64,000 bases of DNA from Immundisolibacter sp049322795 (GTDB taxonomy: Bacteria > Pseudomonadota > Gammaproteobacteria > Immundisolibacterales > Immundisolibacteraceae). The DNA lies in the NCBI GenBank assembly GCA_049322795.1, contig JBMOQH010000008.1, forward strand, positions 310,001 through 374,000, read 5' to 3'. Shown here piece by piece: positions 16,329-24,672 of this stretch (positions are counted from its first letter, which is position 1; the number at the start of each line of letters is the position of its first letter). The notes below the pieces were generated by a model. It saw only the letters and a program-made list of their open reading frames with translations, ran no database searches and was not told the origin of the DNA. A program made the position numbers and the translations under genes.

Positions 16329-19300
16329 ATGCTGGAAGGCATCGTCCGGCACGGCGTGGTGGTGGTGGTCGCCGCGCTGGCGGTGTGCCTGCTCGGCGCG
16401 GCGGCGATCTTCCGCGTGCCGGTGCAGATGATCCCGGACATGGACATCACCTCGCTCACCGTCGCCACCGGCTGGCCCGGCGCGACGCCACAGGACGTGG
16501 AACGCGAGATCCTGATCGAGCAGGAGGAATACCTGCGCTCGATCCCCGGCCTCACGCGCATGACCGCGAAGGCCAGCACCGGCAACGCCACCATCGAGCT
16601 CGAGTTCGGTCTCGGCCGGAACCTGAGCGAGGTGCTGGCGCTGACCAACAACGCGCTGTCCCAGGTCCCGCGCTACCCGGACAACGTGGACCGGCCGCGC
16701 ATCTTCACCACCGCGTTCTCCGACAACTACTTCATGTTCTATGTGATCCAGCCCGCGCCGGGCAACCCGCGCGGGCTGGACATAGAGGGCGAGTTCGACT
16801 TCGTCGAGGACCACGTCAAGGCGGCGCTCGAACGCACGCCGGGCGTGGCCGAGGTCAGGGTCGAGGGCGGCGCCGAGCGCCAGCTGCGGGTGTACGTGGA
16901 CCCGGCGCGCCTCGCGCAGCGGCGCATCACGCTGGCCGAGCTGCGCGACGCGCTACTGGCGCGCAATCGTGATCTGTCCGGCGGCGACATCGACGCCGGC
17001 AAGCGCCGCTATCTGGTGCGCACGCTCGGCCGCTTCGCGAACGTGGATGAAGTGCAGGGCGCCATCGTCGCCGAGCGCGACGGCACGCCGGTGTACCTGC
17101 GCGATCTGGCGCGGGTCGAGCTCACGCATGCCGAGCTGCGCACGCACTCGCGCTTCGGCGGCGCGCCCGGGCTGATGGTGGCGGTCAAGAAGCAGCGCGG
17201 CACCAACGTGGTGGCGGTCGAGCGTGCCGTGACCGAGACCGCCACCCGCTTGCAGGAGACCGTGCTGCCGGCGGCGGGCCTGCAGATGCAGCAGATGCAC
17301 TCGGACGTGAACTACGTGCGCCATGCGGTGGGCGTGGTGCGCGAGAACCTGATCCTGGGAGCGCTGCTGGCGGTGCTGGCGCTGTATCTGTTCCTGCGCC
17401 GGGCGACACCCACGCTGATCGGCGCGCTCGGCATTCCGGTGGCGACGCTGGCCGCCTTCATCGGTCTGCTGTGGGCCGGGCGCACCATCAACGTGGTGTC
17501 GCTGGCCGGCGTGGCGCTGGCCATCGGCATGACGCTCGACAACAACATCGTGGTGCTCGAGAACATCCACCGCCACCGCGCCGCCGGCCGGCGCGGGCTC
17601 GACGCCGTGCTGGCCGGCACGCGCGAGGTGTGGGGCGCGGTGCTGGCCTCCACCGCCACCACGGTGATCGTGTTCATCCCGTTGCTGCTGGTGCGCGAGG
17701 AAGCGGGGCAGTTGTACTCGGACATCGCCATCGCCATCTCGGCCGCGGTGATCGCCTCGCTGCTGGTGGCCCTCACGCTGGTGCCGGCGGCGGAAGCGCG
17801 CCTGGCGGGCGCCGCGCGCGAGGCGCCTTCCGGCGGCTGGCTGGCGCGCATCGGGCGGGCGGGTGCCGAGGCCTATGCGCGCCGGCTCGGGTGGCTGCTC
17901 GGCTCGCGCGCTCGCAGCGCGGCGTGGGTGGCAGCCCTGTCGGTGATCGCAATCACGGTGTCGGTGTGGCTCACGCCGCGCGCCGAGTACCTGCCCGAGG
18001 GCGAGGAGGCGGTGACCTTCTCGATGCTGTTCCCGCCGCCCGGCTACAACATCGGGACCATGGACAGTATCGGGCGCGAGATCGACGCAGCCTTCACCCC
18101 GCATCTGGGGCGCGAGGTTGGCGACTACGATCCGGCCCGCGACGCCATTCCGCCGCTGCGCTGGTTCATGACCAACGCCAGCGCCGGCGGGCTCGAAATC
18201 ATCGCCGGCACGCGCGACCGCGCCCACATCACGCCGCTGATCGATACCCTGGGCCGGCGCCTGGCCGAGTACCCGGGCATGATCTCGTTCTCGGCGCGCG
18301 GGTCGATCTTCTCCGGCAACGAGGGCGGCACGCGCAGCATGGAGCTCGACATCTCGGGCGACAACCTGCAGCAGTTGTTCGATCTGGGTCTCAAGGCGTT
18401 CCTGAAAACGCGGGACGTGCTGGACGACCCGCAGATCCTGCCCGACCCGCCGAGCCTGAGTCTCGGTCAGCCGTTCATCGAGGTGCGCCCGGACTGGGAG
18501 CGGGCGGCGGAACTGGGCGTCGGCGCCGCTGAGCTGGGCTATCTGGTGTGGGCGCTGGCCGACGGCGCCTACCACGACGATTTCTACCTCGGCGATCGCA
18601 AGGTGGACCTGTTCCTGTACGGCAGCGAGCGGCCGCCGCGCCGACCGGCTGATCTCGCCGCGCTGCCGCTGTACACCGAGCGCGGCGGCATCGTGCCGGT
18701 GTCGGCGCTGGCGCGACTGCACGAGACGGTCGACACCGACACCATCCGGCGCCTGAACGGCCAGCGCACGGTGACGCTGAACATCGTGGCGCCGACCGAC
18801 ATGCCGCTCGAAACGGCGGTGCAGAAAGTGCAGACGGACGTCGTCGGCGCGCTGCAGGCGGCCGGCGAGGTGCCGGCCGGGGTGCGCATCGCCATCGGCG
18901 GCGCCAGCGACAAGCTGGCCGCCACACGCGCGGCGCTGGCCGACAACATGCTGCTGGCGCTGGCCTTGGTGTACCTGATCATGGTGGCCATCCTGCGCCA
19001 CTTCGGCTGGCCGCTGGTGATCATGCTGACGGTGCCGCTCGGCTACGCGGGCGGCGTGCTGGGGCTGTGGCTGATGAACGCGGTCGGCATCCGCGCCACC
19101 TTCGACATGATCACCGTGCTCGGTTTTGCGGTGCTGATCGGCGTGGTGGTGAACAACCCCATCCTGTTGGTGGAGCGTTACCGCGAGAACATGGCCGCCG
19201 GGCTGGCATCGGCCGACGCGCTGCTGGACGCCGCCGGCACGCGCCTGCGGCCGATCATGATGACCACGCTGACCACGCTGTCCGGCCTCTTTCCGCTGGT

Positions 19301-19457
19301 GTTTCTGCCGCGCGAGGGCACCGAGCTGTACCGCGGGCTCGGCATCGTGCTGCTGTTCGGGCTGCTGTTCTCGACCGTGGTGACGCTGAGCTTCACGCCG
19401 TGCGTGCTACGCCTGCTGCCGCAAGGCGGCCGGCGCAGCCGGCCTGAGCCGGGTTGA
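16329..19457 (+). CDS. RND-family efflux transporter permease
   Basis: This is a 1042-residue AcrB-type proton-driven exporter with twelve predicted membrane segments and two large periplasmic loops (about residues 35-335 and 560-865). The N-terminal PVQMIPDMDITSLTVATGWPG and PGATPQDVE patterns fit the family. In TM4 the position of the paired aspartates reads GMTLDNNIVVLEN, so only Asp404 is kept and the second is Asn405. In TM10 the usual lysine region reads VVVNNPILLVER. It is coupled to its adaptor gene. The substrate cannot be read. Organic solvents or xenobiotics are plausible given the neighbourhood (inference). Confidence 0.92.
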   Translation: MLEGIVRHGVVVVVAALAVCLLGAAAIFRVPVQMIPDMDITSLTVATGWPGATPQDVEREILIEQEEYLRSIPGLTRMTAKASTGNATIELEFGLGRNLSEVLALTNNALSQVPRYPDNVDRPRIFTTAFSDNYFMFYVIQPAPGNPRGLDIEGEFDFVEDHVKAALERTPGVAEVRVEGGAERQLRVYVDPARLAQRRITLAELRDALLARNRDLSGGDIDAGKRRYLVRTLGRFANVDEVQGAIVAERDGTPVYLRDLARVELTHAELRTHSRFGGAPGLMVAVKKQRGTNVVAVERAVTETATRLQETVLPAAGLQMQQMHSDVNYVRHAVGVVRENLILGALLAVLALYLFLRRATPTLIGALGIPVATLAAFIGLLWAGRTINVVSLAGVALAIGMTLDNNIVVLENIHRHRAAGRRGLDAVLAGTREVWGAVLASTATTVIVFIPLLLVREEAGQLYSDIAIAISAAVIASLLVALTLVPAAEARLAGAAREAPSGGWLARIGRAGAEAYARRLGWLLGSRARSAAWVAALSVIAITVSVWLTPRAEYLPEGEEAVTFSMLFPPPGYNIGTMDSIGREIDAAFTPHLGREVGDYDPARDAIPPLRWFMTNASAGGLEIIAGTRDRAHITPLIDTLGRRLAEYPGMISFSARGSIFSGNEGGTRSMELDISGDNLQQLFDLGLKAFLKTRDVLDDPQILPDPPSLSLGQPFIEVRPDWERAAELGVGAAELGYLVWALADGAYHDDFYLGDRKVDLFLYGSERPPRRPADLAALPLYTERGGIVPVSALARLHETVDTDTIRRLNGQRTVTLNIVAPTDMPLETAVQKVQTDVVGALQAAGEVPAGVRIAIGGASDKLAATRAALADNMLLALALVYLIMVAILRHFGWPLVIMLTVPLGYAGGVLGLWLMNAVGIRATFDMITVLGFAVLIGVVVNNPILLVERYRENMAAGLASADALLDAAGTRLRPIMMTTLTTLSGLFPLVFLPREGTELYRGLGIVLLFGLLFSTVVTLSFTPCVLRLLPQGGRRSRPEPG

Positions 19458-19513
19458 TCCCCCCGGCATGGTCGGTGTTAACCTGCCGCGCCGCCTAGCG
19501 TAGCCGCCCCACC

Positions 19514-19891
19514 ATGACGCTGATCCGCCTGCCGCTCTACCTGCTCGCCGCCTACGGCCTGATCGTGCTCGGCGAAGGCGCCCGGGTGGCGCTCGGCAGT
19601 GGCGTCGGCACCGAGCTGTCGCGCGCCGTGATTACCGTGGCCGGCGTGCTGTGGCTGCTGCACGGCCTGCGGCGCGGCCAGTCCTGGGCCTGGTGGCTCG
19701 CCACCGGCGGCGCGACGGTGTTCCTGATCTCGGTCGCGACGGCGCTGCTGGTGATGACCCTCGACGGCGGCGGCGCGCGCCTGCCGCCGAGCGTGCTGGT
19801 CAAGGCCGTGCTGCTCGCCGCCGCTGCCGGGACGCTGTTGTTGCCGGCCAGCCGGCGCCATTATCTCGGCCGTCACCGCGCGGCGTCCTGA
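19514..19891 (+). CDS. Small integral membrane protein, unknown
   Basis: The 125 residues form about four hydrophobic helices (roughly 5-22, 35-52, 60-82 and 92-108) with short loops and a basic C-terminus (RRHYLGRHR). There is no family I recognise and no catalytic motif. The stop overlaps the next gene start by one base (TGATG), so the two membrane proteins are probably made together and may interact. Confidence 0.65.
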   Translation: MTLIRLPLYLLAAYGLIVLGEGARVALGSGVGTELSRAVITVAGVLWLLHGLRRGQSWAWWLATGGATVFLISVATALLVMTLDGGGARLPPSVLVKAVLLAAAAGTLLLPASRRHYLGRHRAAS

Positions 19892-20499
19892 TGGCCGTGG
19901 TCGGCCGCGGGCTCGCGCCGCGACTGGCGCGACGCTACCGCCGCGAAGGTGACCTCTACCTGGTCGAGGTGCACCTGCGCGAGCTGCGCGCGCTGTTCAA
20001 TTCGCTCGATCCGGCGCCGTTCCTGGACAAGGACCTGGACGACGAGGCCGAGCAGTACATCGTCGGCGCGGTGGAGGAATTCCCGCTCGCCACGCCGCTC
20101 AAACTGGTGATCCACGTGCCTGCCACGGCCCCCCACGACCCCGGCCAGGCGCTGCTGGTGGAGAGCATCCGCGGTTACTTCGACTACCGGGCGGCGCACG
20201 CCGGCCGGCGGCTGAATCTGCTGCTGCGCCAGGGCCGGCTGTCGCTGCTGATCGGTATCGGCTTTCTGTTTGCCTGTCTTGGCGCGCGCACTGTGGTCGC
20301 CGGCATGCTGACCGGCACGCTGCGCGACATCCTCGCCGAGGGGCTGCTGATCAGCGGTTGGGTCGCCATGTGGCGGCCGCTGCAAATCTATCTCTACGAC
20401 TGGTGGCCGCTGGTCCGCCACCGGCGGATACTGCGCAAGACCCGGGATCTGCCGGTGGAGCTGCGCGTCACCGGCCGCGCACCGGAAGCGTCACCGTGA
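19891..20499 (+). CDS. Membrane protein of unknown function
   Basis: The 202 residues have a soluble N-terminal half (about 1-110). It contains VEVHLRELRALFNSLDPAPF, an acidic stretch DKDLDDEAEQYI, and YFDYRAAHAGRRL, followed by two hydrophobic helices (about 118-140 and 145-165) and a basic tail (LVRHRRILRKTRDLP). The N-terminal half is reminiscent of cytoplasmic domains seen in uncharacterised two-TM proteins next to DUF1330 or RND genes. I do not assign a family. It is coupled to the upstream 125-residue membrane protein. Confidence 0.7.
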   Translation: MAVVGRGLAPRLARRYRREGDLYLVEVHLRELRALFNSLDPAPFLDKDLDDEAEQYIVGAVEEFPLATPLKLVIHVPATAPHDPGQALLVESIRGYFDYRAAHAGRRLNLLLRQGRLSLLIGIGFLFACLGARTVVAGMLTGTLRDILAEGLLISGWVAMWRPLQIYLYDWWPLVRHRRILRKTRDLPVELRVTGRAPEASP

Positions 20500-20503
20500 T
20501 GCC

Positions 20504-20797
20504 ATGCCTGCTTACCTGATCTACCGCGCCCATGTGCACGATGCCGAGGCGTATCGCGCCTATATGGCGCGCACGCCGGACGCCATCGCCGCGTTCGGCG
20601 GGCGGTTTCTCGCCCGCGGCGGGGAGGTTGTCACCCTCGAGGGTGCGCCCGAGACGGCCCGCGTCATCATCGTCGAGTTTCCGAGTCTCGACGCCGCCCG
20701 GGCGTTTTACGACTCGGACGTCTACCGCGCGGCCATGCCGTTCCGGCAGGACTGCGCCGACGTGCAGATGGTGGTCGTGGACGGTGTCGGGTCATGA
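20504..20797 (+). CDS. DUF1330 family protein
   Basis: This is a 97-residue ferredoxin-like dimeric alpha/beta-barrel protein. The DUF1330 pattern is clear: AYLIYRAHVHDAEAYRAYM, then GGRFLARGGEVVTLEG, then IVEFPSLDAARAFYDSDVY. The biochemical role is unknown for the family. It sits four bases after the membrane protein gene and overlaps the DUF486 gene by ATGA. Confidence 0.88.
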   Translation: MPAYLIYRAHVHDAEAYRAYMARTPDAIAAFGGRFLARGGEVVTLEGAPETARVIIVEFPSLDAARAFYDSDVYRAAMPFRQDCADVQMVVVDGVGS

Positions 20798-21147
20798 GGG
20801 ACGCCGGATTTGCGGTGCTGCGCACCGGCCTGCTGCTGACGCTGTCAAACGTGTTCATGACGTTCGCTTGGGTACACCCACCTGCGCGACATGCAGCACA
20901 AGCCGTGGCTGCTGGCGGCGCTGGCCAGTTGGGGCATCGCCTTGTTCGAGTGCCTGCCGCAGGTGCCCGCCAACCGCCTGGGCTACGGCGTGCTCAGCCT
21001 GGCGCAACTGAAGGTGATGCAGAAATCATTGCGCTCTCGGTGTTCGTGCCGTTTGCGGTGTTCTACATGCACCAGCCGCTGCGCTTGGACTACCTGTGGG
21101 CGGCGCTGTGCCTGGTCGGCGCGGCCTATTTCATCTTCAGGGGCTGA
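20794..21147 (+). pseudogene. DUF486 (DMT-like) membrane protein with two compensating frameshifts
   Basis: The family (about 115 residues, four membrane helices) is readable across the whole gene, but in two frames. Codons 1-26 read to SNVFMTFAW. An extra base in the GGG run at 20870-20872 moves the conserved part YTHLRDMQHKPWLLAALASW...LAQLKVMQ to the next frame. A base missing after 21022 returns the reading to the first frame for EIIALSVFVPFAVFYM and the end YFIFRG. Without the pair of changes the protein would match the family end to end. Either the sequence has two indel errors, or the gene carries a real 150-base altered segment. Confidence 0.75.
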
Positions 21148-21151
21148 CGGG

Positions 21152-21445
21152 ATGATCAAGTGGCCGGTCGCGTTTTTGCTCGCGGCATCGCTGTCAATGC
21201 CGGGCGTCGCCTTCGCCGGGATTCGCTGCGGCAGCAAACTCATCAACGTGGGCGATTTCTCGGCCTATGTACTCGAGCGATGCGGCGAGCCGACGTCCCG
21301 CCAGATCATCTCGGGCTCGATCGGGGCGGACAGCCCGGTGATCGAGCAGTGGGTCTACAACTTCGGCCGCCGTCAGCCGCTGCGCGTGCTGACTTTTTCC
21401 GGCGGGCGCCTGCAGCGCATCGAGGACGCCGGGCGATCGCGCTGA
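21152..21445 (+). CDS. DUF2845 secreted protein
   Basis: The 97 residues have a signal peptide (MIKWPVAFLLAASLSMPGVAFA) and a mature domain of about 75 residues. The pattern is GIRCGSKLINVGDFSAYVLE-RCGEPTSRQ followed by EQWVYNFG and LTFSGGRLQRIED. This matches the DUF2845 type, with two conserved cysteines that could form a disulfide. The function is unknown. It starts four bases after the DUF486 stop. Confidence 0.82.
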   Translation: MIKWPVAFLLAASLSMPGVAFAGIRCGSKLINVGDFSAYVLERCGEPTSRQIISGSIGADSPVIEQWVYNFGRRQPLRVLTFSGGRLQRIEDAGRSR

Positions 21446-21451
21446 ACCGGC

Positions 21452-22657
21452 TCAGGCCGGCTCGCGCACGAAGCCCATCGCCTTGCGGTACCACTCCCAG
21501 CGCGGCATGTTGCCGGCCTCGTCATTCTGCTTGAAGTCGAACCACAGGCCGTGTTCGTCGTGCACGCCCTTCTGGAACAGCGCGTTGCCGGGCGTGCGGT
21601 TGCCGGCCTGGATGCGGTGGAAGATGGCGGCGTCCTCGATCGACACCAGGCCGCTCGGCCCCAGCATGTTGCCGGCCTGGCGCAGGCGGTGGCGGATCAT
21701 GTCGGCGTCGTCGTCGAGATGATGAAAGTAGCCGTAATGCACCTCGGTTTTGCCGACCTCGCGCGGGATGGCGAAGCGGATGTTGATCATGTCGAGGTGC
21801 ATGGTGATCACCGTCAGCGGGCTGATCACCACCGCCACCGAGCCCTTGGAGCGGTGCGCCTGACGGAACTCGAGCAGCGAGGGATCGCGCAGGAAACCGG
21901 GGTTGTCGGGCAGCGCGAGCTCGGCCTCGATCACCACGTGCCCGCGTTCGGTGGCGTATTGCGTGCCCTTGCCGCCCTGCCAGTTGAGCATCTTGAACGC
22001 GCGGTGCAGCAGCGGCGGGTGGTAGCCGTCGTTGTCGACATAGGCCTTCCAGTTGGTGTCGTAGACCACCTTCTGGTAGCCCAGCAGTCCCAGGCGACCG
22101 TCACCCCCAAGTGCAATGCGCAGCGCCGGCCCGATGCGGCCCAGAAACTCCTCGAGGCTGGGCGCGTCGGGGCTCAGAGTGACGAACAGCAAGCCACCGA
22201 AATCGGCCGAGCGCAGTTCGGTCAGGCCGAAATCGTCGGTGCTGAAGCCGGGCGAAAAATCGTCCTTGCCTGGCGCGCCGCGCAAGCCGCCGCGGGAGTC
22301 GAACAGCCAGCGGTGGTAAGGGCACTCGAACTCGCTGCGGTTGCCGCAAAAGCGCGTCTCGAGCAGCGTGCCGCGGTGCGAGCAGGCGTTATAGAACACG
22401 CGCAGGCGGTCGTCGTCGCCACGCACCACCAGCAGCGGGCGGCGACCGACGTGGAGGGTCTTGAAATCGCCGCGCCGCGGCAGCTCGCCGGCCACCGCCA
22501 CCGGATGCCATTCCGGGCCGTAAAAGATGGCCTCGAGCTCGCGCTCGAACAGGGCCGGGTCGTCGAAGATGGCCTTTGGCACGGCGTTGGTGGCGGCGGG
22601 CCACGCCCCCCTCGTTCCACCGACGCGATGGGATGGGATTCGGATCGTGTCCACCAA
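21452..22657 (-). CDS. Rieske aromatic ring-hydroxylating oxygenase, alpha-type subunit
   Basis: The 401 residues carry a Rieske [2Fe-2S] domain with CSH (in FYNACSHRGTLLE) and CPYH (in FECPYHRWLF). The C-terminal catalytic domain holds the mononuclear iron site: DNDGYHPPLLH supplies the two histidines and an Asp in the later SIEDAAIFHRIQ-type region is the likely third ligand. Such enzymes insert O2 into aromatic or related substrates with electrons from a reductase. No beta subunit or reductase gene is adjacent, so it may be a single-component alpha3 type. TTG at 22657 or GTG at 22654 are both possible starts. The AGGGG site spacing favours GTG. Confidence 0.85.
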   Translation of the reverse strand: MVDTIRIPSHRVGGTRGAWPAATNAVPKAIFDDPALFERELEAIFYGPEWHPVAVAGELPRRGDFKTLHVGRRPLLVVRGDDDRLRVFYNACSHRGTLLETRFCGNRSEFECPYHRWLFDSRGGLRGAPGKDDFSPGFSTDDFGLTELRSADFGGLLFVTLSPDAPSLEEFLGRIGPALRIALGGDGRLGLLGYQKVVYDTNWKAYVDNDGYHPPLLHRAFKMLNWQGGKGTQYATERGHVVIEAELALPDNPGFLRDPSLLEFRQAHRSKGSVAVVISPLTVITMHLDMINIRFAIPREVGKTEVHYGYFHHLDDDADMIRHRLRQAGNMLGPSGLVSIEDAAIFHRIQAGNRTPGNALFQKGVHDEHGLWFDFKQNDEAGNMPRWEWYRKAMGFVREPA

Positions 22658-22696
22658 GTTCCCCTCGTTTCGATTGACAAAAGGAATTTCGACGGT

Positions 22697-22857
22697 CTAG
22701 GGAGATGCTGAAAAATCCCGTCCCTGGGATTTTTCAGCTCGCCGCATCGCGGTACATGCCCGCGATGGGCTCCCTGGATCAATGGCTTGCGCCATTGATC
22801 CAGGCCAGGGCGTCCTGCCCCGGACGGGAAGCGCTGAATAAATCAGCGCTTCCCTAG
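22697..22857. mobile_element. 161-bp MITE-like element, copy 1, bounded by CTAG
   Basis: The element has CTAG at both ends and imperfect terminal inverted repeats (CTAGGGAGATGCTGA against CTAGGGAAGCGCTGA). It is packed with hairpins: GCTGAAAAATCCC/GGGATTTTTCAGC, CATCGCGG/CCGCGATG, CTGGATCAATGGC/GCCATTGATCCAG and GAAGCGCTGA/TCAGCGCTTC. There is no reading frame of its own. A second copy lies inverted at 24512-24672. Its right CTAG supplies the TAG stop codon of the DUF1329 gene that begins at 24287. Ends and size suggest a non-autonomous transposable element whose target is CTAG (inference). Confidence 0.8.
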
Positions 22858-24287
22858 CGAATGCCATATCGGCGCAATCCGGCTGGTGTGAACAAGGTCG
22901 GATCCGGCATCTTTTTATAGTTCGGTGGAAACGTGCCGAGCTTTGCGCCATGGTTGTACCAGGCATTGGCTGACGAGTAGCGGCCGTTGATCAGATCCAT
23001 GTGCGCCTCGCCCCACCAGACGACGGCCGGCAGGTTATAGAAATTCATTGGATACGCCTCCGACACGCGCCACAACTTGCCCTGCTGGTCGTACATTTCC
23101 GCATAGACACCCCACCAGCTGTCCTCGTCCAGATACACCAGACGATGCGGGCCGAGGTGACGGAAGCCGGGCTTGAGCTTTCCTTCCACCACCCATACCC
23201 GATGCAATTCGTAACGCTTCAGGTCCGAATTGACGTGGCCTTTCTTGACGATGTCCGTGAAGTCGTACTCCGGACTCGCCAGCTTGTAGCTGTTGTAGGG
23301 AATGATCATTTCACGCAGCACCGGCGGGCTGTAGTCGTACCATTCCTCGCTGCCGGTGATGGCGAACAGGAAACGCTGATCGGCGGTGCGCAGGCCGTCG
23401 GAACCGGTGCCCGGACTATCGTAGAAGCCGATCTCCGGCGCCTTGCGCACGCGGCGCTGGCCGGGTACATACAAGTAGGCGTCAAAGTCCGTGTCATGGA
23501 GATAGGTGCAGCCGCCGAAGATCTGGCCGGCGTTGCGCGGCGGGGATATCTGTTCCTGCGAGAAACAGCCGGTCGCGCCGCCACGCCGGGTGAACACCGG
23601 ATCGCTTACCTGCTCCTCGGGCGAAAGATAAGTGCCCCATAGCCAGCGGTCGACGACAGCATGCTCGGCATAGGTACCATCGGGATAGACGTTGAAGGCG
23701 TAAGCGGTGGTTTCCCAGTATTTGCCATGGTAAGCGTATACATGATTCCACTGTGCCTCGCTGCCGGTCTTGGCAATGGGAAAAAAGACACCGGGTTTGT
23801 ACGTGGTTTCATCGAGACAACGCTCTTCCCGATTTGGTCCCAGCGGCGGATCACAGAATTGCGTATGCGCGGCGTTGTAGATCGACCCCTCGTAATACCA
23901 CTGTGGATAAGAGGCGCTGCGCCGGGTGGGATAGACCGGCAGGCGGAAAGTATCCGGATATTTCTGCAGCAGGGCAATCTGCCCCGGCGCCAGATATTTC
24001 TCGTATTGCGTGTAGTTCTGCGCCGTGACGGTGAACACCGGCGCGTCGTCCGGGTAAGGGTCCACATACCACTTGCCGTCTTCGTAGCCTGCCGGCGGTT
24101 GCGTTATGCCGCCTTCCCACGCGGGAATCGAGCCATCGGCATTACCGGCCCGGATGGCGCCAACCGGCGTCAGTTCGGTTCCGGAGAGCCCCAGCCTGGC
24201 AGCCTCCTCGGGCGAGACCTTGGCAGCGACGGCGCTGCTGAGGATGGCCACAAACCCTGCGACGAAATACGCATTCCTGGCGATCAT
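22854..24287 (-). CDS. DUF1329 protein, paralog 1
   Basis: This is a 477-residue exported protein with a signal peptide (MIARNAYFVAGFVAILSSAVAA). The mature part opens KVSPEEAARLGLSGTELTPV-GAIRAGNADGSIPAWEGGI and runs through the family patterns WYVDPYPDD, RKAPEIGFYDSPGTGSDGLR and LHRVWVVEGKLKPGFRH, ending TPAGLRRYGIR. DUF1329 proteins are predicted LolB-like envelope proteins, often encoded beside DUF1302 and RND-type genes in organisms that use hydrophobic substrates. Their role is unproven. The ATG at 24287 follows GGGAGGGG. The stop TAG lies inside the CTAG end of a MITE-like element. Confidence 0.87.
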   Translation of the reverse strand: MIARNAYFVAGFVAILSSAVAAKVSPEEAARLGLSGTELTPVGAIRAGNADGSIPAWEGGITQPPAGYEDGKWYVDPYPDDAPVFTVTAQNYTQYEKYLAPGQIALLQKYPDTFRLPVYPTRRSASYPQWYYEGSIYNAAHTQFCDPPLGPNREERCLDETTYKPGVFFPIAKTGSEAQWNHVYAYHGKYWETTAYAFNVYPDGTYAEHAVVDRWLWGTYLSPEEQVSDPVFTRRGGATGCFSQEQISPPRNAGQIFGGCTYLHDTDFDAYLYVPGQRRVRKAPEIGFYDSPGTGSDGLRTADQRFLFAITGSEEWYDYSPPVLREMIIPYNSYKLASPEYDFTDIVKKGHVNSDLKRYELHRVWVVEGKLKPGFRHLGPHRLVYLDEDSWWGVYAEMYDQQGKLWRVSEAYPMNFYNLPAVVWWGEAHMDLINGRYSSANAWYNHGAKLGTFPPNYKKMPDPTLFTPAGLRRYGIR

Positions 24288-24511
24288 GAGTTCCCCTCCC
24301 GTTCCCCGGAAAACGTCCGCGTGGCGCGGCACTGAAGGGCGCCTGCCACGCAATCGTTTTGTTCGTCTTCAAGTAGTCGTAATGCCCCTTTTTGAAAGGC
24401 CTCCGGCGTCGTCCGTGTGCAGCGATAAGGCGCTGAACCGGCCGGCGCTTTTTCCACAAGGCAGGCGGCCGGGGCTCTCGACGTCCCCGGACGCCTGCTG
24501 TTCTGGTGCGT

Positions 24512-24672
24512 CTAGGGAATCGCTGATTCATTCAGCGTTTCCCGTCCGGGGCAGGACGCCCCGGCCTGAATCAATGGCGCAAGCCATTGATTCAGGGAGC
24601 GCATCGCGGGCATGCACCGCGATGCGGCGAGCTGAAAAATCCCAGGGACGGGATTTTTCAGCATCTTCCTAG
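24512..24672. mobile_element. 161-bp MITE-like element, copy 2, inverted relative to copy 1
   Basis: Same length and CTAG ends as copy 1. Its reverse complement differs from copy 1 at about nine positions by eye. Two of the changes are paired in one hairpin (CTGGATC/GATCCAG in copy 1, CTGAATC/GATTCAG here), so the stem is kept. Its right CTAG contains the TAG stop of the second DUF1329 gene. The orientation relative to the gene is opposite to that of copy 1, so the two insertions are not explained by simple gene duplication. Confidence 0.8.

Noticed and set aside
16953..19001. 682-codon minus-strand frame opposite the RND pump
   Set aside because: It is rich in His, Arg and Gln, without motifs, and lies fully inside a clear RND transporter gene.
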